Below are positions 13,101 through 24,103 of a stretch of 64,000 nucleotides of DNA, piece by piece. Under the pieces are notes generated by a model. The model was not told the DNA's origin. It did no database searches and saw only the letters and a list, made by a program, of their open reading frames with translations. The stretch comes from Corallium rubrum (Eukaryota > Cnidaria > Anthozoa > Scleralcyonacea > Coralliidae). Position 1 is the first letter of the stretch. Each line of letters begins with the position of its first letter. Location: assembly GCA_964035015.1 (NCBI GenBank), contig OZ036011.1, forward strand, positions 11,767,394 through 11,831,393, written 5' to 3'. A program made the translations under genes and the position numbers.

Positions 13101-14813
13101 GGAAGTTTGAAGGTGCTTGTTTTCTCTCAATGCGGTAGGGCAAAAGCAATCTATGATCCAACTGTTTATTAACAATAACCGCTCTATCTGTTTTTCGCGT
13201 CATTTGAACTAATTTAGTTCTTAATAAATTCAATCTACATTTTTACAGGAATTTTAAGGTAGTCATACTCAGTTTTAAATATAGAAATTTTAATATTATA
13301 TACTTTTGTCTCAGTAATAAACAGGGATTTAAGATCTAGTATACGTCAACTCAACGACGATGTCCTTTAAACAAAATAATTCCTTTTGTAAAACAAAGAG
13401 ACTGAATAATTTTGAGTCCCAATGTCCCTAATTCGCCGTAGCCTGTTGTTCTCGTTCCTCACTTTACTGTATGTGCGGCATTGTTCCAGCACTGGCTGGC
13501 CTTTAACTTTATGACGTTGTCCTCAACTGAGGTTTACTTATTAACAGATTTTGGCCACCCAAGGGTCAAGGCTGGTGACGTTGCGACATTAACCTGTCCG
13601 CCATGCAAAATATAGTTCATATTCCTTCACGTTTCTCTCAATCTACTAAAAGTTTTGCTTTACTATCATTATTACTACTACCACTACTACTACTATCATT
13701 CAGTTATTATTATTATTTGATTATTATTATTATTATTATTGTTATTGCTATTATCATTATTTCTGCAAATGTAACTACATATCTTTTGTCTTTGCCCATT
13801 CAACGAGGCATAATTGCTTGTTATTCATGAAGCTTACATGTTGTTATTCAGGCTTCATTGCATGTTTTGACTAAGGCTTTGTCCTCGCTTTGTTGTGATG
13901 ACTTTGCTACCACTTTAAGAATTTTATTCTGGCTAACGCCACACGATTTTATTCAGCATATGGGAAGGTCTTGGGCTATAAGGGGTTGAACAACTATGTC
14001 GCGCTATCTCCTTGGCCCTGTGTAGTCCATGGCCACTTTAAGAATTTTATTCTGGCTAACACCAGACGATTTTATTCAGCAGATGAGAAGGTATTGGGCT
14101 AGAGGGGTTAATTACGTAAAGCAATATTTGCTCTTGCATGCAATTCGAGGGTTCCTCCTCGCTCTTTCTGTATGACTTTGTTCTCACCGCCGTATTTATC
14201 GAGCTAATTGCTTCTACATGTTTTGTTGGGGCTTTGTCCTCACAATTTTGTTTTGTGGCATACAAGGGTTAGCGTTGACGCCGCAACACTAATGTTTGCC
14301 ATGTAATAACAGTAATGTTTGCCATGCTTGACCTGCCACAACCGTTATTGGTTCTGTCCTAACTTTTGTTAGGTTCGTTCCTCACCTTAATTGGCTGAGG
14401 TATTGTTTTAACCTTTTGGTTAGGCAATTTTTCTCCATGTATTTGGAGTGTGTTCCTCATGTTATGTGAGGTTTTGTCCCAACTTCTGTTGGGTTGTCCT
14501 CACCTTAATTGGCTGAGGTATTGTTTTAACCTTTTGGTAAAACAATTTCTCCATGTATTGGAGTTTTTTCCTCATATGAGGTTTATTTATTAATAGATTT
14601 TGGCCATCCAAGGCTAGTGATGCGGCGACATTAAACTGTCTGCCATGCTTGTCCTTGCGAAAAACTCTATAATCACAGGTCCTCTATTTACAACAGCTAT
14701 GCTTCTGGCAGCTGACAGAGTTAACCTGTATAAATAAAGATTATTGTTATCTTTCACGTTTTGCTAAATCTACTCAACGTTTTGGTTTACTCAACGTTTT
14801 GGTTTACTATAGA

Positions 14814-14883
<70 letters not shown>

Positions 14884-17800
14884 GGCGGATGTGTTTTAAC
14901 CTTATGACCTTATGGTTAAGCGAATTGGCATCCATTTATTTAGAGTTGGTCCTCACTGGAGTTGCAGTATTCTCCCAACATGTGTTGGGTGATCTCATTA
15001 AATTTTGAATCCAGGGCTTGATCCTAAACATTTTATGGTGTTTATTTTCTTTACACTAATTACATATATGGCACCCTCATTTTTGTCTTCGCCTTTGAGG
15101 GTGTCAAGTGAATTTTCTGGTTGTGAACCATCTCATGCACATATGTGAATATCCTGTACCTTGGATTAGATTCTGCCGTTTTGTTTTCTTTTGCCTTACA
15201 GAATTCCGTACTCGTCCCACCCAGAGCTTGATTACCAATTTTTTCCGAGTGCCTAAATGGTGGATCTACACGGTTGAGTCAGCATTTGGGGGACCAGATT
15301 TCAAATATATACATAATCAAGTGTGTCACTGACGACGGAGGGACAAGCGGAACAACAAATATTACAAATATTCAGCAAACTTTGTCAACTTAGCCTTACA
15401 TTTAGAATCTTATTTATAGCACTTAACAATTTTCGGGAACAGATGTAAGGACTCTATATAATTTTATTAATGCTTCGTGGGGAAGCTTGCTGGTTTTATC
15501 TTGTCCCCACTCAGGTTTTCCTGTCAACTGGCTTTTCCCAAAGGGTTTTTACCAGCAGCAGGTTTTTTCCTGGCTTCCCTGATTTACCAGCTTGTATAGA
15601 CCACTTGCACTTATTTCTTGGGTGGATGTCAACTACGAACTATAGTATCTTCATTGATTAATTTCTCGGTTAAAGTCGAACTTTTATGTTGTCCTCCAGA
15701 TCCACCGTTTTTGACGTAAGGAGCAAGAGGTGTATGTAAATACGTGTAATGGCATACTCATAACGATTTAGTAGTAAATTAGGAGACTGTCTAGCAAGGG
15801 CAGCAGTCTTTCCAAGGCCTTGTAACAATTAGCTTGACCAATTTTATTGAAAGTTTGCAGTTTGTGTTCACTGGAGAACGGGATTATCTAGCAAGGGCGG
15901 AAATCCTTTCACCTCCTTGAAACAAACCGAGCTAGGCTAAGCCAAGCCGACAGAGCTGTCTTATTGAAGTGTCACAGATCCGTTTAGGTTAGTATTTTAG
16001 AACGAGTAATTTTTGTTTGGCAACGATTGCAATCTTTCATGTTCGTTGCCGCGTTCTTGTATGGCTGCATATTAGGTTACAGTGATTTCCTCAAAAAAAA
16101 AAATTCATCGCATGAAGATATATTCATTAAGTGCAACGCGAATTGCGCTAACAACCTCATGTCTCCGTATCAGGAGAAATGCCTTACAAGGCTGATTAGA
16201 GCCAGAAATCTTGCTTACACTGTAGAGATATTTTGAAAGTTTTGTATCATAAGCGCTAGACGCTATTGCGATTACTGGACAATTTAGACAGCTTGTGTCT
16301 CGGCGTTTCTTATCAGCACTGCATTTGCCTGGGGTGGGGCGGTATCATTATTGCATAATGATCCTTTGGCGTTTTATTGCCCTCACCTTCACTGGGCTCA
16401 ATCATCAGTTTGAATTATGGAAAATAATTATGTAATTTAATTATGACTTCTTAATAAACGCGGCTGTGGTCCAAGGGGACCATAGCCAATTTATCCCAAT
16501 TGGTGTATTTCATTTTCCTTGTGGGTTGCCCAGTAAACAGAGCTCAGTCAATGCAGTGCTGATATTAATCAGAGAGAGACGGTGGAAGACATAAAGGAAA
16601 TATTTGCAAGCGAATAGAATTTTTATGTCTTCCATCGGTCCGGTTTATATTGTAATTGAGAATGTAAATAACGCAAACTTATTAATGAGAACTAACATGA
16701 CCTAAAGGCAAAGAGGTGGTCTGTCTTTACAAATGGTAAAGATCTAATTACAGCTACCTCCTATAGGGCTTAAGCTGTTATATAGGTATCACATTCAAGA
16801 GTGCAGTCTCAGTAACCGCCGCTCTTCGCAAAGACAGGTATAGACGAACGATTTCAATTTGCCCACCCGCCTCCCCTTCAGCTGACCACCTTTCTGCTTT
16901 GTGATGTATTAGATTCTGTATTATTCTTTGCCTATCTGGCGTTTTATTGCCCTCACCTTCACTGGGCTCAATCATCAGTTTGAATTATGGAAAATAATTA
17001 TGTAATTTAATTATGACTTCTTAATAAACGCGGCTGTGGTCCAAGGGGACCATAGCCAATTTATCCCAATTGGTGTATTTCATTTTCCTTGTGGGTTGCC
17101 CAGTAAACAGAGCTCAGTCAATGCAGTGCTGATATTAATCAGAGAGAGACGGTGGAAGACATAAAAGACATTATGCTACATTATAAGACATTACGCTACG
17201 TTATAAGACATTACTCTACGTTATAAGACATTACTCTACGTTATAAGACATTACTCTATGTTATAAGACATTACGCTACGTTATAAGACATTACGCTACG
17301 TTATAAGACATTACTCTACGTTATAAGACGTTACGCTACGTTATAAGACATCAGTCTACGTTATAAGACATTACGCAACGTTATAAGACGTTACTCTACG
17401 TTCTAAGACATTACGCTACGTTATAAGACATTATGTTATAAGACATTACGCTACATTATAAGACATTACGCTACGTTCTAAGACATTACGCTACGTTATA
17501 AGACATTACGCTACGTTATAAGACATTACGCTACGTTATAAGACATTACGCTACATTATAAGACATTACGCTACGTTATAAGACATTACGCTACGTTCTA
17601 AGACATTACGCTACGTTATAAGAGGTTACTCTACGTTATAAGACATTACGCTACGTTATAAGACGTTACGCTACGTTATAAGACATTACTCTACGTTATA
17701 AGACATTACTCTACGTTATAAGACTTTATGTTATAACACATTATGCTACATTATAAGACATTACGCTACGTTCTAAGAGATTACGCTACGTTATAAGACG

Positions 17801-20800
17801 TTACGCTACGTTATAAGACATTAGTCTACGTTATAAGACATTACTCTACGTTATAAGACATTACTCTATGTTATAAGACATTACGCTACGTTATAAGACA
17901 TTACGCTACGTTATAAGACATTACTCTACGTTATAAGACGTTACGCTACGTTATAAGACATCAGTCTACGTTATAAGACATTACGCAACGTTATAAGACG
18001 TTACTCTACGTTATAAGACATTACGCTACGTTATAAGACATTATGTTATAAGACATTACGCTACATTATAAGACATTACGCTACGTTCTAAGACATTACG
18101 CTACGTTATAAGATATTACGCTACGTTATAAGACATTACGCTACGTTATAAGACATTACGCTACATTATAAGACATTACGCTACGTTATAAGACATTACT
18201 CAACGTTATAAGACATTACTCTACGTTATAAGACATTACGCTACGTTATAAGACGTTACGCTACGTTATAAGACATTATGTTATAAGACATTACGCTACA
18301 TTATAAGACATTACGCTACGTTCTAAGACATTACTCTACGTTATAAGACATTACTCAACGTTATAAGACATTACTCTACGTTATAAGACATTACGCTACG
18401 TTATAAGACATTACGCTACGTTCTAAGATATTACGCTACGTTATAAGACATTACGCTACGTTATAAGACATTACGCTACGTTATAAGACGTTACGCTACG
18501 TTATAAGACATTACTCTACGTTATAAGACGTTACGCTACGTTATAAGACATTACTCTACGTTATAAGACATTACTCTACGTTATAAGACATTACTCTACG
18601 TTATAAGACATTACTCAACGTTATAAGACATTACTCTACGTTATAAGACATTACGCTACGTTATAAGACGTTACGCTACGTTATAAGACATTATGTTATA
18701 AGACATTACGCTACATTATAAGACATTATGCTACGTTCTAAGACATTACTCTACGTTATAAGACATTACTCAACGTTATAAGACATTACTCTACGTTATA
18801 AGACATTACGCTACGTTATAAGACATTACGCTACGTTATAAGACATTACGCTACGTTATAAGACATTACGCTACGTTATAAGACATTACGCTACGTTATA
18901 AGACATTACGCTACGTTATAAGACATTACGCTACGTTATAAGACGTTACGCTACGTTATAAGACATTACTCTACGTTATAAGACGTTACGCTACGTTATA
19001 AGACATTACTCTACGTTATAAGACGTTACGCTACGTTATAAGACATTACTCTACGTTATAAGACATTACTCTACGTTATAAGACGTTACTCTACGTTATA
19101 AGACATTACTCTACGTTATAAGACATTACTCTACGTTATAAGACATTACTCTACGTTATAAGACATTACTCTACGTTATAAGACATTACGCTACGTTATA
19201 AGACATTACGCTACGTTATAAGACATTACTCTACGTTATGAAGACATTACTCTACGTTATAAGACGTTACTCTACGTTATAAGACATTACTCTACGTTAT
19301 AAGACATTACTCTACGTTATAAGACATTACTCTACGTTATAAGACATTACTCTACGTTATAAGACATTACGCTACGTTATAAGACATTACGCTACGTTAT
19401 AAGACATTACTCTACGTTATGAAGACATTACTCTACGTTATAAGACGTTACTCTACGTTATAAGACATTACTCTACGTTATAAGACATTACTCTACGTTA
19501 TAAGACATTACTCTACGTTATAAGACATTACTCTACGTTATAAGACATTACTCTACGTTATAACACGTTACTCTACGTTATAAGACATTACTCTACGTTA
19601 TAAGACATTACTCTACGTTATAAGACATTACTCTACGTTATAAGACATTACGCTACGTTATAAGACATTACTCTACGTTATAAGACATTACTCTGCGTTA
19701 TAAGACATTACGCTACGTTATAAGACATTACTCTACGTTATAAGACATTACTCTACATTATAAGACATTACTCTACATTATAAGACGTTACTCTACGTTA
19801 TAAGACATTACTCTACGTTATAAGACATTACTCTACGTTATAAGACATTACTCTACGTTATAAGACATTACTCTACGTTATAAGACATTACGCTACGTTA
19901 TAAGACATTACGCTACGTTATAAGACATTACGCTACGTTATAAGACATTACGCTACGTTATAAGACATTACGCTACGTTATAAGACGTTACGCTACGTTA
20001 TAAGACATTACTCTACGTTATAAGACGTTACGCTACGTTATAAGACATTACTCTACGTTATAAGACATTACTCTACGTTATAAGACGTTACTCTACGTTA
20101 TAAGACATTACTCTACGTTATAAGACATTACTCTACGTTATAAGACATTACTCTACGTTATAAGACATTACTCTACGTTATAAGACATTACGCTACGTTA
20201 TAAGACATTACGCTACGTTATAAGACATTACTCTACGTTATGAAGACATTACTCTACGTTATAAGACGTTACTCTACGTTATAAGACATTACTCTACGTT
20301 ATAAGACATTACTCTACGTTATAAGACGTTACTCTACGTTATAAGACATTACTCTACGTTATAAGACATTACGCTACGTTATAAGACATTACTCTACGTT
20401 ATAAGACATTACTCTACGTTATAACACGTTACTCTACGTTATAAGACATTACTCTACGTTATAAGACATTACTCTACGTTATAAGACATTACTCTACGTT
20501 ATAAGACATTACGCTACGTTATAAGACATTACTCTACGTTATAAGACATTACTCTACGTTATAAGACATTACGCTACGTTATAAGACATTACTCTACGTT
20601 ATAAGACATTACTCTACATTATAAGACATTACTCTACATTATAAGACGTTACTCTACGTTATAAGACATTACTCTACGTTATAAGACATTACTCTACGTT
20701 ATAAGACATTACTCTACGTTATAAGACATTACTCTACGTTATAAGACATTACGCTACGTTACAAGACATTACTCTACGTTATAAGACATTACTCTACGTT

Positions 20801-22225
20801 ATAACACGTTACTCTACGTTATAAGACATTACTCTACGTTATAAGACATTACTCTACGTTATAAGACATTACTCTACGTTATAAGACATTACTCAACGTT
20901 ATAAGACATTACTCTACGTTATAAGACATTACTCTACGTTATAAGACATTACGCTACGTTATAAGACGTTACTCTACGTTATAAGACGTTACTCTACGTT
21001 ATAAGACATTACTCTACGTTACAAGACATTACGCTACGTTATAAGACATTACTCTACGTTATAAGACATTACTCTACGTTATAAGACATTACTCTACGTT
21101 ATAAGACATTACTCAACGTTACAAGACATTACGCTACGTTATAAGACATTACTCTACGTTATAAGACATTACTCTACGTTATAAGACATTACTCTACGTT
21201 ATAAGATATTACTCTACGTTATAAGACATTACTCTACGTTATAAGACATTACTCTACGTTATAAGACATTACTCTACGTTATAAGATATTACTCTACGTT
21301 ATAAGACATTACGCTACGTTATAAGACATTATGTTATAAGACGTTACGCTACGTTATAAGACATTACTCTACATTATAAGACATTACTCTACGTTATAAG
21401 ACATTGCTCTACATTATAAGACATTACTCTACGTTATAAGACGTTACGCTACGTTATAAGACGTTACTCTACGTTATAAGACGTTACGCTACGTTATAAG
21501 ACATTACGCTACGTTATAAGACATTACGCTACGTTATAAGACATTACTCTACGTTATAAGACATTACTCTACGTTATAAGACATTACTCTACGTTATAAG
21601 ACATTACTCTACGTTATAAGACATCACTCTACGTAAAAAGACGTTACGCTACGTTATAAGACATTTATACACTATGTTGTAAGATGTTATGCTAAGTTGT
21701 AAGATGTTACGCTACGTCATACAACAATAATTTCATGATCTTTACCTGACAGTTTCAGCAAGTGTTGAAATCAGTTCATGAATAGTTAGATAATCTGAAA
21801 GTTTTGCTTCTCGTCGAAAACCCCAGGATTGTTTATCAACAGTCATAGCATTCTCCCACTTGTGCTTCTGAAGAACACCTTAAATTTATAAAATAAATTG
21901 AATCAATGGTACTACAGTATATACACTCTCATTTTGACAAAAGTTCTAAGAGGAGCGAAGCTGGGTGACGGTTACTAGCAAAATACTCAGCAGCCATGTG
22001 TACGCGAATGAAGTTTCCTGATCATAGAGCGAAAATGTTTAAACCACTGAACATCCATAGAAATAGCTGAGAACATCTTATTACCTGGGTTGTATCTATC
22101 TGCACAAGTATAGGATCCTCCATGGTGACACATGCAGCCAACACCCCAACGATCATTTACAACAACTGTATCTTTAACAGGACTGGTCAAAAATATAATC
22201 ATGAAATATTAAATCTGATGAAGTC

Positions 22226-22261
<36 letters not shown>

Positions 22262-23955
22262 GAAATATAAACAGACGGCTTATAGTTCAATTAGATAACA
22301 TTGTTCTCTGTCGCTGGTAAACTTTAAGTTTGAAAAACTAGTCCTATATTAATTATTAACCGTTTCCAACCTAACTAGCTGCAATCATGGTTAAAAATTA
22401 ACACCCATTCTTGTAACAATATTATAATACCTTTCATTATACAGCCATGCTAAAAAATTCAGACTTTCCCAGTATGTGTCATGAGCCTCCCAGTCCCCAT
22501 CAGACCAAATGTACTCTGGCTTAAATGAATTCACCATGTCATATAATTCAGGTAATAAGATATTCTAAAGAGAAACAATAATGATCTCACTTTACTTTCA
22601 TCTACTGCAATGAGTGCACTGCACTGCACTGTACTGTACTGTACTGTACTGTACTGTACTGTACTGTACTGTACTGTACTGTACTGTACTGCATTGCTAC
22701 ACTGTGCTGTACCCTGTACTATACTGCCCTGTATTGTACTGCACTGCACTGCATTGTATTGCACTGTACTGTACTGTACTGTACTGTACTGTACTGTACT
22801 GTACTGTACTGTACTGTACTGCACTGTACTGCACTGCACTGTACTCTGTACTATACTGCACTGCACAGCTGCACTGTACTGCACTGCACTGTACTGTACT
22901 GTTACTATACTGTACTGTTACTGTACTGCACTGCACTGCACTGCACTGCACTGCACTGCACTGCACTGCACTGTACTGTACTGTACTGTACTGTACTGTA
23001 CTGTACTGTACTGTACTGTACTGTACTGTACTGTATGTGAATGTATGTGAAAATCACACCAACCTTTACATAGTATTGTGTTTCAAAGTCACTTCCCTTA
23101 TCTTTCAGGTACAGAGGATTAAACCATTCATACAGTGAGTGGTAAAGACCAAAAGTTATATTAGTACGACTTCGAATAGATTTTGCCAAGTCACCTATTA
23201 TGAAAAAATTATTGTTAAAATGTATTTTAATATAACATCTAATCATTAACACAGTTAATTATATTATTTACAATTTAAATGCAATTAAATCTTTAAAACA
23301 ATTATAAAACACACTGTTTTCAAAACATTTTATTGTGCAAGTATTGACTGGCATACCAATAAGATCTCGATGTGGTCCATTATCAACTGAATTCCAGTTC
23401 CATGAAACATTAGAAGCCCAATTAGTCCAACCTTCATGATGTTTACTTGTCAATACATAATATCTAACCGAGATTAAGAAAGCAATACTTACAAAAGGTA
23501 TATCTTTATTTGTAAAGAAAATAAATACATCTTATCTAAATGTAGAAAACCTCTAAAAGTGCAGCTCGCCTGAGGGCAATTCATGATAATTGATTGACAG
23601 TTTCTTACCTTGCTCCAGACTTACTGAGTAAGTCAGCCCATGCATCAGGATTAAATAATTCTGCATGAAACATTGGAGCAAAATCAGCGTAACTAAATCC
23701 TGGAGGATAGTTCTCTTCCATAAATTTCACATAAGTAGGATCTCCATCATGCCAATGTTTCCAGAACCATTCTGAACCAAAACTAGGCACAGAATAAACT
23801 CCCCAGTGCATAAATATACCAAACTTTGCTTCATCGTACCAAGCCGGATTAGGACGAGAGTCTAAGGACTTCCAATTTGGTTCATACTTTATACAATACG
23901 TGCTTTGAAAACTCAAAGAAAGAAACAAAACAACAAAAAGACACTGCAATTCCAT
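10163..23955 (-). CDS. FUCA: Alpha-L-fucosidase, GH29 (complete)
   Basis: Lysosomal or secreted glycosidase that removes alpha-L-fucose from glycans. Eight exons: 23955-23609, 23463-23357, 23194-23064, 22564-22431, 22182-22085, 21878-21746, 10929-10759, 10406-10163, all GT-AG and in phase, encoding 454 aa (human FUCA1 about 466). The chosen ATG directly precedes a signal peptide ([16 protein letters not shown]...). Hallmarks: [25 protein letters not shown], then [10 protein letters not shown] with the nucleophile Asp at about residue 217, [44 protein letters not shown] and [12 protein letters not shown]. The C-terminal beta domain ends ...WVFELTNVA. Intron 6 (10930-21745) is 10.8 kb and holds a satellite array; intron 3 is mostly a pentanucleotide repeat. 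It is divergent from STK19. Confidence 0.97.
10567..10620 (+). repeat. Short copy of CTGATGA...GAAAC repeat
   Basis: CTGATGAAGGGC, a short loop, then GAAACGTCAG, inside the last fucosidase intron. Only the core and about 25 bp downstream match the family; the rest of the intron is unremarkable. Confidence 0.6.
10970..11136. repeat. Left edge of the 20-bp satellite
   Basis: Diverged copies of the unit that fills 17166-21720 (TTATAAGACATTACGCTACG). The degenerate edge block with ATTTATACGCTATG near 11060 has a counterpart at the far right edge near 21660. This suggests one array later split by the insertion at 11137-17165. Confidence 0.93.
12696..12907 (+). mobile_element. Paired 100-bp TTAA elements
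   Basis: Two direct copies (12696-12795 and 12807-12907) separated by 11 bp. Each begins TTAACTCTTTCTTGTCCGAA and ends GGACAGGAATGAGTTA(A), with TCTGGCTAACGC and GATTTTATTCACCTCTGG inside. The ends are weakly inverted. The same family occurs at 33061-33167 and 35590-35802, with relics at 13911-14111, about 36387-36480 and 44206-44281. Confidence 0.85.
13911..14111 (+). repeat. Pair of diverged TTAA-element relatives
   Basis: Two direct copies, about 120 bp apart, share AATTTTATTCTGGCTAACRC and CGATTTTATTCAGCA with the 12696 family, but their outer ends differ. They lie within the 5.5-kb repeat. Confidence 0.65.
14355..14582. other. Array of ten short hairpins in two modules
   Basis: In order: CCTAAC-TTTT-GTTAGG; CCTCACC...GGCTGAGG; AACC-TTTT-GGTT; CTCCA...TGGAG; CCTCA...TGAGG. 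Then a second module: CCCAAC-TTCT-GTTGGG; CCTCACC...GGCTGAGG; AACC-TTTT-GGTA; CTCCA...TGGAG; CCTCATATGAGG. Spacers are short and T-rich. The first stem changes T-A to C-G between modules on both arms, and loop lengths vary while stems persist. Relics appear at 13519-13532 (CCTCAACTGAGG) and about 14974-14989 (CCCAACATGTGTTGGG). Confidence 0.75.
14811..14884. repeat. (ATT)n microsatellite
   Basis: About 24 ATT units. A shorter, less regular ATT/ACT tract lies at about 13660-13765 in a partly homologous neighbourhood roughly 1.1 kb upstream, which suggests an old internal duplication of the surrounding repeat. Confidence 0.95.
15785..15907. other. Two hairpins with a shared CTAGCAAGGGC loop
   Basis: AGACTG...CAGTCT (about 15784-15810) and GGATT...AATCC (about 15881-15906) both enclose a loop with TCTAGCAAGGGCRG. 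The stems differ on both arms while the loop is kept. Each is followed by TTTC...CCTTG..AACAA, so they form a diverged direct repeat of about 95 bp. Confidence 0.65.
16596..17165. mobile_element. Short 570-bp copy of the 5.5-kb repeat
   Basis: Starts immediately after the long copy and shares its first 266 bp and last about 229 bp exactly. The middle 74 bp (about 16862-16936, starting CCCACCCGCC) are not found in the long copy, so it is not a simple internal deletion. It carries the TATATA box and AATAAA in the order expected of a solo LTR, with TGTCTTCC/GGAAGACA ends. No coding content. Confidence 0.6.
17166..21720. repeat. 4.5-kb satellite of a 20-bp unit inside fucosidase intron 6
   Basis: About 228 tandem copies of TTATAAGACATTACGCTACG. 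The main variants are ACTCTACG, GACGTT and ACATTATA; shortened units (TTATGTTATAAG) and one-base insertions (GTTATGAAG at 19235, 19416 and 20237) act as markers. Marker spacing of 181 and 821 bp, and a CATCAGTC marker repeated 610 bp apart (17349 and 17959), show segmental duplication within the array. The array must be transcribed in the fucosidase pre-mRNA. Confidence 0.98.
22229..22261. repeat. (TAA)n microsatellite
   Basis: About eleven TAA units in fucosidase intron 4, between exons 22431-22564 and 22085-22182. Confidence 0.95.
22608..23037. repeat. (TACTG)n pentanucleotide array filling fucosidase intron 3
   Basis: Pentamer TACTG with CACTG, TATTG and a few indels, occupying about 86% of the 499-bp intron (22565-23063). 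On the transcribed strand it reads CAGTA, so every unit contains both GT and AG. A 5-bp unit with no stop is open in all frames, which explains the long spurious reading frames here. Confidence 0.98.
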
Positions 23956-24103
23956 ATTCTTTAATTGCAACTTGTGGCTTGTCTTATCTTGTTTTGGCAG
24001 GTTCTTTTCAACGAAAAACGAGTACTTCAAGCAATCAAATTATACAGGATAATACAGAATAGTTGGCTTATTTGAAGTACTTACTTGATGTTTAGAATTC
24101 AAT
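23956..24103. promoter_or_regulatory. Divergent promoter region, fucosidase / STK19
   Basis: Only 148 bp separate the two start codons, which point away from each other, so both transcription starts must lie here or be overlapped by the other gene. There is no clear TATA box. Assigned from geometry alone. Confidence 0.6.

Larger units (their letters stand above)
11137..16595. mobile_element. Unclassified 5.5-kb repeat inserted in the satellite
   Basis: Bounded by satellite on the left and by a second, short copy on the right. The first 266 bp (to 11402) and last about 229 bp (16367-16595) recur exactly in the short copy. Near its ends lie inverted termini TGTCTTCCAYCG / CGGTGGAAGACA. The left end has a TATATA box about 25-30 bp before a TCAGT start-like site; the right end has AATAAA. 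The TG...CA ends recall an LTR-type element, but I found no coding domain, so class and age are open; the exact identity of the end copies suggests it is recent. The interior has ATT microsatellite tracts, 100-bp TTAA elements and two sets of short hairpins. Confidence 0.6.

Noticed and set aside
12388-13233. Two minus-strand open frames of 109-124 codons inside the 5.5-kb repeat
   Set aside because: They run through the TTAA elements and show no domain, so are likely chance.
11137-17165. Standard LTR retrotransposon with paired terminal repeats
   Set aside because: The long unit has only the start at its left and the end at its right rather than a full repeat at each side, and no coding domain was seen; LTR kinship is left as a possibility only.
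17166-21720. CRISPR array
   Set aside because: There are no unique spacers between repeats; units are contiguous 20-bp satellite monomers in an animal intron.
22531-23252. Several overlapping open frames rich in Tyr, Cys, Thr, Val and Leu
   Set aside because: A 5-bp repeat without stops is open in all six frames; it lies in fucosidase intron 3.
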